The position numbers were made by a program, and so were the translations under genes. From Candidatus Sigynarchaeota archaeon (GTDB lineage: Archaea; Asgardarchaeota; Lokiarchaeia; Sigynarchaeales; Sigynarchaeaceae), in contig JAUQYW010000160.1 of NCBI GenBank assembly GCA_030587525.1, forward strand, positions 1 through 5,002: a DNA stretch of 5,002 bases, given 5' to 3'. The notes beneath the pieces were generated by a model, which was given only the letters and a program-made list of their open reading frames with translations, made no database searches and was not told where the DNA came from. This document shows, in pieces, positions 1-4,679 of this stretch (the stretch's first letter is position 1; each line of letters begins with the position of its first letter).

Positions 1-373
1 AACGAAGATCGTCAAGCCCGCGGGCTTGAAATCGCCGGATGCTACGCCCGCGTACACGCCCGCGCAGGATGGTTCGACCATCGCGGGTGAGGAAGTCAAC
101 GTCCCGGGATTACGTAGATTTTCGACGCTCACGTTCAAGACGAAGTCCTCTTCCGAACCGAAGGAAGGCAAGGAGAAATTGAAGCCGGAGGAACTCGATT
201 TGATCGAGAAAGTGCGAGCCAAGGGATGGGTATTGAAATCCTGGACGCCGGAGGACGTGGAGAAACTGAAGCGGCTCGTCGCGGAAGGGCGAGATGAACG
301 CGACATCGCCGTGGAGTTGCACAGGGAACTAAAACTAGTCCAAAAAAAGATCCAGGAATTGAAGGGCTCTTGA
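1..373 (+). CDS. Small basic protein with C-terminal Myb/GcrA-like helix-turn-helix, 5' partial
   Basis: The frame is open to the left edge (it reads T-K-I-V-K-P-A-G from base 2), so the true start probably lies outside. A TTG at 26 is the first possible start inside and would give 115 aa. Numbering from that TTG, residues 1-50 are low in complexity, rich in Pro, Ser, Thr and Lys, and probably disordered. Residues 51-70 are a charged helix. Residues 73-112 follow the pattern W-T-x-E-x-x-x-x-L-x-x-L-x-x-x-G-x-x-x-x-x-I-A-x-x-L seen in Myb/SANT-like and GcrA-type DNA-binding domains, with W73, T74, L81, L84, G88, I94, A95, L98 and I109 in the expected places. The turn between the last two helices lacks the usual Gly-Arg-Ser, so DNA binding is inferred, not certain. 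The gene converges on the class II aldolase gene, with 41 bp between their stop codons. No specific family is recognised. It could equally be a protein-binding helical domain. Confidence 0.7.
   Translation, partial: TKIVKPAGLKSPDATPAYTPAQDGSTIAGEEVNVPGLRRFSTLTFKTKSSSEPKEGKEKLKPEELDLIEKVRAKGWVLKSWTPEDVEKLKRLVAEGRDERDIAVELHRELKLVQKKIQELKGS
12..29. repeat. 18-bp perfect palindrome
   Basis: TCAAGCCCGCGGGCTTGA is its own reverse complement with no spacer. It lies inside the open frame of the HTH-like gene, where it encodes K-P-A-G-L-K, and covers the candidate TTG start at 26. If the gene really began at 26, the palindrome would be an operator-like site over the start. If the gene begins upstream, it is coding sequence and may be chance. 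Confidence 0.4.
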
Positions 374-407
374 TTTTTCGTGCCAGATAATGGAATAACG
401 AAAAAAA
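374..407. terminator. Shared (bidirectional) terminator between convergent genes
   Basis: TTTTTCGT (374-381) and ACGAAAAA (398-405) form an 8-bp perfect inverted repeat around a 16-nt spacer. T5 follows directly on the stop codon of the + strand gene. A7 at 401-407 reads as T7 just past the stop of the minus-strand aldolase gene. Oligo-T runs suffice for termination in many archaea. The stem is AT-rich, so this is not a strong bacterial hairpin. One element could serve both convergent genes. Confidence 0.5.
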
Positions 408-414
408 CGATTTC

Positions 415-1074
415 TTACCACTGATCATACTGGCCTTGCATTTTCATGACGTCCATGCCGAGTTGAGTGCATTTATAAATGGCCGTAGCGGATTCCTCGC
501 ACACGGTTACCCAGTTGTACGCTTCTGTCAGGTTCGGGCCCCGGCTGAACACCCCGTGACCGCGGAGGATCATGATGTTGAAATTCCGCAAGAGCTTGGG
601 AATTTCATCCTCCATCTCCTTCGAACCCGTGGGATTCTTAAGCGTGATTATCGGTATTTTCTTGAGCAAATAATGGCCTTCGACATCGATCGGCACGATG
701 TAATCTTGCTTCAAGACCATCGTGTAATAGAAGGACAGCGCGACCGTGTTTGGAGGGTGGCAATGTATCGTCGCGAGCGCGGGTGTCTGGAGCAAGATGT
801 TGCGGTGGATATACGATTCGGTCGACGCGATCACGATGCCGCTATCTTCTTTTTCGAGGCTGAGCTCGACGATGTCGCACGGCTGGAGGTCACCCTTCAT
901 CGAACCACGCCGCGTGATGTACATCTTGTCTCCCCGGCGCACCGATAGGTTACCCGAAGAGGCGGAATTGAAACCCCGCTCCCTGAGAAAGCCGCCGAAT
1001 TTCTTGAATTGGGGGTAAATCTCCTCGATGATCGCATCTCGTTCCAACTTGCACGCATCTTCATTTTCTTCCAT
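415..1074 (-). CDS. Zinc-dependent class II aldolase/adducin family protein (fuculose-1-phosphate aldolase-like)
   Basis: The 219-aa protein is a complete class II aldolase domain, close to the usual 180-220 aa for FucA-type enzymes. These cytosolic enzymes reversibly split ketose 1-phosphates into dihydroxyacetone phosphate and an aldehyde. Visible motifs are S40-G41-N42 (phosphate-binding loop), S84-T85-E86 (E86 matching the catalytic Glu of FucA), H104-C-H106 (two zinc ligands) and R-G-H173-G (third zinc ligand). All key metal and acid residues are intact, so it should be active. The start is an ATG with a GGTGA Shine-Dalgarno site 6 nt upstream. The gene lies 21 bp downstream of the aldehyde oxidoreductase gene and is almost certainly cotranscribed with it. 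That pairing suggests a shared aldehyde such as lactaldehyde, though this is inference. Other class II aldolase-fold activities (ribulose-5-phosphate epimerase, 5-deoxyribulose-1-phosphate aldolase, methylthioribulose-1-phosphate dehydratase) cannot be excluded from motifs alone. The family call is strong; the substrate is unknown. Confidence 0.92.
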   Translation of the reverse strand: MEENEDACKLERDAIIEEIYPQFKKFGGFLRERGFNSASSGNLSVRRGDKMYITRRGSMKGDLQPCDIVELSLEKEDSGIVIASTESYIHRNILLQTPALATIHCHPPNTVALSFYYTMVLKQDYIVPIDVEGHYLLKKIPIITLKNPTGSKEMEDEIPKLLRNFNIMILRGHGVFSRGPNLTEAYNWVTVCEESATAIYKCTQLGMDVMKMQGQYDQW

Positions 1075-1080
1075 TCTTTC

Positions 1081-1085
1081 TCACC
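1081..1085 (-). promoter_or_regulatory. Shine-Dalgarno site of the class II aldolase gene
   Basis: The minus strand reads GGTGA, then 6 nt (GAAAGA), then ATG. GGTGA is complementary to the conserved 16S rRNA 3' end. It lies in the 21-bp gap after the oxidoreductase stop codon, which supports translation of both genes from one mRNA. It also serves as an internal standard for the unusual DapA-like start, which has the same motif at the same spacing. Confidence 0.75.
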
Positions 1086-1095
1086 ATTCATGAAT

Positions 1096-2898
1096 TCAAG
1101 TCTTGATGCCGAGTTTTTCCAGCTTTTCCTTCGTGGGAATGCCGTCTTTTGACCAGCTCCGGGCTTGGTAATACATGTTCAACATGATGGCCATTGGCGG
1201 GACCTTTCCCTTGGAATTGCCGGCTTCGAGAGGTTTCGAGAACCGGGGCGGCAGCGCGTCGTCCTTCCGCGAGAAGCCAGCTTTCGTGTTGAAGACCCGT
1301 TCCATGTTCCAGATCCGTTCACCGATGTGTTCCGCATCCGTGACCGTGAGATCCGTTCCGATGATGGCGGCGACCGCCCGGGAATAATAATCCTCTGGAA
1401 CGCCCATGCCCGTGAACTTGCACGCGACGCACGAGTCGTAAAAAGCGTTTATGTCTTGCTGTTTCACGACCAAGTCTGCTTTATCGGAAAATGAGAACCT
1501 GTCGAACAATTTCGGCAAACCGAGAAGTTCGGGACCGATTACATAGGCACGGAGATGGCAAGCACCCCGGTTCGACGTGGCGTAGGCCAATGCCATGCCG
1601 AACACGCCTCGCGGGTCATACGCGGGCAGCTCGAGCCCCTTCACCTGCATCGCTAGGTCGGGTGCACCATATTTCTCAGCGAGCCTCTTGGACCCCATGG
1701 CAAGATCCTTCCCGATCCCGTCAAGCGTGCCGATTTTTTTTATAAGGTCGACAAGAATGTCCTTGTTGCCGAATTTAACATCTTTCCATGGCGAAGGTAG
1801 CATTCCAGTCTCGTTCAGTTCCATCGCGCACGCGATCGTAGCGCCAGCAGTGATCGTGTCGATACCGATCTCGTTACACTCGTAATTTGCATTTGCGACC
1901 GTTTCGAGGTCGAAGATCCCGCAATCCGCACCGAGTGCCCAGTCGGACTCGTATTCGGGACCTTTTCCGGTGCGAGTCGACGTTCTCGTGATGCGTCCGC
2001 AAGCGATCGGGCACATGAAACACGCTTCCTTCGACTGGTAGATGGTCTCGATGAGCCTCTCGCCGGATAAGTTATCCGCCCGGGGATCGGAGCCTCGCTG
2101 GAAATTGTTGATCGGGAAGATGCCCATGGAATTCATGAGGTTCACGAGTTGCGTCGTGCCAAATATGCGCAGCCCTTTTCCGGTGACAGGGCTCGCATTG
2201 ATGCGCTTGTTGATTTCCTCGATGACCACCTTGAGCTGCTCAGGATTCGCGATCTTGACCGCGGCGGTTCGTTGCTCCTTGGTGCCCGGGTCCACGACGA
2301 TGGCCTTCACATTCTTCGAGCCGAGCACCGCCCCGAGCCCGCCACGGCCGAGGGCATGGTGGTAATCGTTCATGATGTTCGCGTAGAGCACGAGCTTTTC
2401 GCCGGCGGGGCCAATGCACGCCACGCGCGATGTCTTCCCATATTTTTCCCGCAAGATATCCGTGGTTTCCTTGGTGCTCTTGCCCCATAATGAAGTTGCA
2501 TCGAAAATCTCGGCCTTTTTTGCTGTGATGAAGAGATATACCGGATTCTTCGCTATGCCTTCGAGAATCAACGCATCGTAACCGCAATCCTTGAAATGCA
2601 CCCCGAAGGAACCACCGGAGTTGCAATCAAAGATCGTCCCGGTCAAGGGCGATTTCGACACGCAAGAGAACCGTCCGCTCGTGGGAACCGGGGTTCCGGT
2701 CATGGGTCCCGTCGCGATAATCAGCTTGTTCGCCTTACCGAGAGCATCCGCCGCCGGATCCATCTCGTCGCAGAAATACTTGACGCCCAGGCCTCTGCCT
2801 CCGATGAATGCTTTCACCGTGGCCTCCGGGATCGGTTCATCCTTGAATTTACCGCTGCCCACGTCGATGCGGAGCAGCTTGGAAAAAACGCCATTCAT
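1096..2898 (-). CDS. aor: Aldehyde:ferredoxin oxidoreductase (tungsten bis-pterin enzyme)
   Basis: The 600-aa protein is full length for the AOR family (Pyrococcus furiosus AOR is about 605 aa). These cytosolic enzymes oxidise aldehydes to carboxylic acids and reduce ferredoxin, using tungsten held by two pterins and one [4Fe-4S] cluster. The N-terminus, with G-x-x-x-K-L-L-R-x-D and F-I-G-G-R-G-L-G at 31-38, is typical and fixes the ATG start. Pterin-binding signatures include G64-P-M-T-G, R76 and N93-S-G-G. Cluster ligands are C293-x2-C296-x3-C300 and, near the C-terminus, D488-x4-C493. G-P-E315-Y and H448 match active-site positions known in P. furiosus AOR. Nothing essential is missing. 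No Shine-Dalgarno site is visible before the ATG. The class II aldolase follows 21 bp downstream. Which paralogue it is (AOR, formaldehyde, glyceraldehyde-3-phosphate or WOR type) cannot be settled by eye; length and motifs favour broad-specificity AOR. Confidence 0.95.
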   Translation of the reverse strand: MNGVFSKLLRIDVGSGKFKDEPIPEATVKAFIGGRGLGVKYFCDEMDPAADALGKANKLIIATGPMTGTPVPTSGRFSCVSKSPLTGTIFDCNSGGSFGVHFKDCGYDALILEGIAKNPVYLFITAKKAEIFDATSLWGKSTKETTDILREKYGKTSRVACIGPAGEKLVLYANIMNDYHHALGRGGLGAVLGSKNVKAIVVDPGTKEQRTAAVKIANPEQLKVVIEEINKRINASPVTGKGLRIFGTTQLVNLMNSMGIFPINNFQRGSDPRADNLSGERLIETIYQSKEACFMCPIACGRITRTSTRTGKGPEYESDWALGADCGIFDLETVANANYECNEIGIDTITAGATIACAMELNETGMLPSPWKDVKFGNKDILVDLIKKIGTLDGIGKDLAMGSKRLAEKYGAPDLAMQVKGLELPAYDPRGVFGMALAYATSNRGACHLRAYVIGPELLGLPKLFDRFSFSDKADLVVKQQDINAFYDSCVACKFTGMGVPEDYYSRAVAAIIGTDLTVTDAEHIGERIWNMERVFNTKAGFSRKDDALPPRFSKPLEAGNSKGKVPPMAIMLNMYYQARSWSKDGIPTKEKLEKLGIKT

Positions 2899-2945
2899 GG
2901 TAATCGCAATTCCAGTCTGAGTTGAAGTTCATAGTGCCGGGCTGG

Positions 2946-2953
2946 ATTAAAAG
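2946..2953 (-). promoter_or_regulatory. TATA-like box upstream of the oxidoreductase gene
   Basis: The minus strand reads CTTTTAAT, followed by about 48 nt to the ATG. An archaeal start about 26 nt downstream of the box centre would give a short leader of roughly 20-30 nt with no Shine-Dalgarno site. No purine-rich BRE element precedes it (the upstream bases are pyrimidine-rich), which weakens the call. It sits just after the presumed terminator of the preceding gene, which is where a promoter for the oxidoreductase-aldolase operon is expected. Confidence 0.35.
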
Positions 2954-2966
2954 AGGGATTGTGGGG

Positions 2967-2973
2967 AAAAAAA
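2967..2973 (-). terminator. Oligo-T terminator after the DapA-like gene
   Basis: The minus strand carries an uninterrupted T7 run 36 nt past the stop codon of the DapA-like gene, followed by CCCC, with no GC-rich hairpin before it. This form suits archaeal oligo-T termination rather than bacterial intrinsic termination. Together with the following TATA-like box it suggests that the DapA-like gene and the oxidoreductase operon are separate transcription units. Confidence 0.45.
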
Positions 2974-3008
2974 GTGTTTCATCTATTATGCAAAATCAAT
3001 CATCGACT

Positions 3009-3941
3009 TCACAATAGCGAGATCCCCTTCTTCCGCAACTCGACTAGTATTTTGGTCATGTTTTCATGGATCTCGGGCCGAAGGCGCGGCAATGGCGGTG
3101 ACACGTCGGCGCATTTCGCGTACGGCAACTTGGCATTGCTGAGTGCCGCTTTCACTAGTGCTGGTAGTTCTCGCAGCTCCATTGAGAAAAGCTCTCGAAC
3201 CAAATCGCTGATTTTTTCCAGCGCAGTGCAGCGAGCCTCGTTCCTTGGCGAATCTCGGAATGCCTTCACGAGCACGTTGTAGAAATCGGGAAACATGTTT
3301 AGCCCGGAAGCGATGACCCCGTCGAAGTCCGTGATACATTGTTTCAAGCAATCGATGAGGGCCTTGTCGGTTCCAACCCAAATATTGCATTGCACGGTGT
3401 AGTCTGTCTTGAGCAATCTCTTGATTTCAGCGACGTGTTCCCATTCGAACACGGTGTCCTTGATGCCGGAGATGATTTTTTCCTTGGCAAGCTTGAAGAT
3501 CATGGCAGGCTCGATCTTGGGATGGTTCGTCACTATCCGCGGCGCGTAGTACATCAGTATCGGAATTTCGCCCTTGAGACCCGCGGCGAGCTTCTTGAAG
3601 TAAAACTCGACATCGCTTGCTTTTAAATCAAAATATTGCGGCACGATCACGAAAACTCCATCAATACCTTCTTTGATGGCAGTTTCGCCGAGTTGGATCG
3701 CCTCACGAGGACCAAATGCACTAATGCCGGCAAGGACTGGTGCTCGTTTTTTCACGTGATCGACGGCATAATGCATTATCGCTTTTTTTTCCTCGAACGT
3801 GCGGTATGCACCTTCTCCCGTGCTACCGAGCACGAAGATCCCGTTGATAAAGCCAGTCTTGAGCAAGGAGTCGATATGCATGCCGATCGCGTTAAGATCG
3901 ACATTTCCATTAGGTTCGAGCCATGTCACGAGCGGGACCAA
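3009..3941 (-). CDS. DapA/NanA-superfamily pyruvate-type Schiff-base aldolase
   Basis: The span given starts at a TTG and encodes 310 aa, one TIM barrel of the dihydrodipicolinate synthase/N-acetylneuraminate lyase family (usual length about 290-310). These cytosolic enzymes bind pyruvate or a 2-keto acid as a Schiff base and make or break a C-C bond. Seen: G39-S-T-G-E-G at 39-44 (carboxylate-binding loop), catalytic Y131 in Y-Y-A-P at 131-134, and Schiff-base K161 in G-I-K-D-T. True dihydrodipicolinate synthases have an Arg two residues after the Pro of the Y-N-x-P motif. Here that position is I136 (R135 lies one residue earlier), which argues against lysine biosynthesis and for a sugar-acid aldolase or dehydratase. 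Homology-like sequence (K-G-F before L-V-P-L-V-T) continues upstream of the TTG. The frame stays open to a TGA at 3987-3989, and an ACG at 3978-3980 sits 6 nt after GGTGA, so the real protein may be 323 aa (3009-3980). Substrate unknown. Confidence 0.88.
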   Translation of the reverse strand: MVPLVTWLEPNGNVDLNAIGMHIDSLLKTGFINGIFVLGSTGEGAYRTFEEKKAIMHYAVDHVKKRAPVLAGISAFGPREAIQLGETAIKEGIDGVFVIVPQYFDLKASDVEFYFKKLAAGLKGEIPILMYYAPRIVTNHPKIEPAMIFKLAKEKIISGIKDTVFEWEHVAEIKRLLKTDYTVQCNIWVGTDKALIDCLKQCITDFDGVIASGLNMFPDFYNVLVKAFRDSPRNEARCTALEKISDLVRELFSMELRELPALVKAALSNAKLPYAKCADVSPPLPRLRPEIHENMTKILVELRKKGISLL

Positions 3942-3965
3942 GAAGCCCTTGGTGCGCTCAAGAAA

Positions 3966-3971
3966 ATTATA
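3966..3971 (-). promoter_or_regulatory. TATA-like box near the DapA-like start (competing hypothesis)
   Basis: The minus strand reads TATAAT followed by TTT, centred about 27 nt upstream of the TTG start. In archaea this distance would place the transcription start almost at the TTG and give a leaderless mRNA. It competes with translation from the ACG further upstream, in which case these bases are coding (Y-N-F). Leaderless translation from TTG would be unusual, so I rate this lower. Confidence 0.2.
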
Positions 3972-3984
3972 CCGATCCGTTGAT

Positions 3985-3991
3985 GATCACC
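3985..3991 (-). promoter_or_regulatory. Shine-Dalgarno site GGTGATC pointing to an upstream ACG start
   Basis: The minus strand reads GGTGATC, a strong match to the anti-Shine-Dalgarno complement. The next codon in the DapA-like frame at normal spacing is ACG (3978-3980), exactly 6 nt after GGTGA, the same spacing as in the class II aldolase gene. The only nearby ATG (3990-3992) overlaps this site, lies in another frame and stops after 8 codons. The site therefore favours a start at 3980 over the TTG at 3941. Confidence 0.5.
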
Positions 3992-3992
3992 A

Positions 3993-4011
3993 TTCAATTA
4001 ATGATATTGAA
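3993..4011. repeat. Short inverted repeat upstream of the DapA-like gene
   Basis: TTCAAT (3993-3998) and ATTGAA (4006-4011) are perfect 6-bp inverted arms around a 7-nt AT-rich spacer, just upstream of the GGTGATC site. The position and symmetry would suit an operator over the promoter of the DapA-like gene. Six-base arms in AT-rich spacer DNA are also easily produced by chance. Confidence 0.25.
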
Positions 4012-4032
4012 AAAAGAAGGTTAAAAAATAAA
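4010..4032 (-). terminator. Double oligo-T terminator after the MaoC gene
   Basis: Past the MaoC stop codon, the minus strand has two T6 runs (4023-4028 and 4010-4015) separated by a few bases, with no GC-rich stem. Tandem oligo-T runs are a common archaeal termination signal. They separate the hotdog gene pair from the DapA-like gene. Confidence 0.5.
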
Positions 4033-4043
4033 GAGGTTTACGC

Positions 4044-4664
4044 TCACAGTTCCACTTCGGCTTTCCCTTGGAAGGCCAAGCGATAGCGGTATTTCAACGT
4101 GCCGCCACCCGTGTATTTCTCAATGCTCTCGTTCCATTTGCCCTTCGGAAAGCCGGGGTCTTCCCATGTGTATTTCACGTAGGTCAGAGGTTCCTTCAAT
4201 TCCTTTTCCATGATGGTCTTTTTCTCGATATCCTTGGCATCCATCCATTTGTGTTCCTCGGCCTCGAACGTCATGACCACTTTACCGCCCTTCGAGACTG
4301 TGAACGGGGTTATCGAGTACTCTTCCCACGACACTTTCACGATTTTTCCCTTGATCTCCTCGATCTTGAATTTGATCTCCATCATATCCCCAGGCCTGAC
4401 CATGCCGCGCATCTCGCAATCGATGCTCTTGAGCTTTCCATCCTTGCCTACCCATTCATTCAGGTAATTGATGAAGTATGCATAGCCAAGCATACCGTGC
4501 TGGATCACGCCGCTCAACCCCGCCGCGACTGCCGAATCATCGCTTACGTGGATAGCGTTCCTGTCCGTGGAGGCTTTCGCATATTCCTTTATCGCACTTC
4601 GCGTCGATGGACCAAGCATGGTTGAAAATTCCTTCCCGACTTTCAATTCCGCGATTTTGACCAT
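4044..4664 (-). CDS. MaoC-like (R)-hydratase, catalytic hotdog subunit with long C-terminal extension
   Basis: From the ATG at 4664 the product is 206 aa. An ideal Shine-Dalgarno site (AAGGAGGG, 4672-4679) lies 7 nt upstream, and the N-terminus M-V-K-I-A-E-L-x-V-G-x-E-F is normal for MaoC proteins. The frame stays open further upstream, but only as overlap with the preceding gene. The hydratase 2 motif is intact: Y28-A-x-A-S-x-D34-x-N36-x-I-H39, then G-V-I-Q-H-G-M-L at 52-59. D34 and H39 match the catalytic pair of PhaJ-type enoyl-CoA hydratases, which add or remove water on (R)-3-hydroxyacyl-CoA. The fold should end near residue 140 (G-G-K-V-V-M-T-F-E-A). Residues 141-206 form an extra Lys-, Tyr-, Trp- and Glu-rich tail that I do not recognise. 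The gene starts 14 bp after the stop of a second hotdog gene, so the two are cotranscribed and probably form one split hydratase. Substrate unknown. Confidence 0.88.
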   Translation of the reverse strand: MVKIAELKVGKEFSTMLGPSTRSAIKEYAKASTDRNAIHVSDDSAVAAGLSGVIQHGMLGYAYFINYLNEWVGKDGKLKSIDCEMRGMVRPGDMMEIKFKIEEIKGKIVKVSWEEYSITPFTVSKGGKVVMTFEAEEHKWMDAKDIEKKTIMEKELKEPLTYVKYTWEDPGFPKGKWNESIEKYTGGGTLKYRYRLAFQGKAEVEL

Positions 4665-4671
4665 GTGAATT

Positions 4672-4679
4672 CCCTCCTT
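4672..4679 (-). promoter_or_regulatory. Shine-Dalgarno site of the catalytic MaoC gene
   Basis: The minus strand reads AAGGAGGG, followed by 7 nt to the ATG at 4664. It touches the TGA stop of the upstream hotdog gene, implying coupled translation. It decides the start at 4664 over an upstream in-frame start that would add 31 non-homologous residues. Confidence 0.8.

Noticed and set aside
436..948. Long + strand open frame (170 codons) across the class II aldolase gene
   Set aside because: Antisense to a gene with intact zinc ligands and catalytic Glu. The translation shows no domain pattern, and there is no separate promoter or Shine-Dalgarno signal.
1732..1743. T-rich run on the + strand resembling a terminator
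   Set aside because: It is the complement of lysine and isoleucine codons (I-K-K-I) inside the oxidoreductase gene, and no + strand gene ends there.
2240..2626. Minus-strand open frame of 128 codons within the oxidoreductase gene
   Set aside because: An alternative frame inside a well-conserved AOR coding region. Its Arg/His-rich composition is typical of an off-frame translation.
3968..3992. Eight-codon reading frame from the ATG at 3992 as a leader peptide
   Set aside because: It has no Shine-Dalgarno site of its own and ends in TAA after M-V-I-I-N-G-S-V, with no regulatory codon run. It overlaps the GGTGATC site and is more simply chance.
4068..4625. Long + strand open frame (185 codons) across the MaoC gene
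   Set aside because: It lies wholly antisense to a gene with clear MaoC motifs and a strong Shine-Dalgarno site. Its translation shows no recognisable family and is rich in His, Phe and Arg, as expected of a shadow frame.
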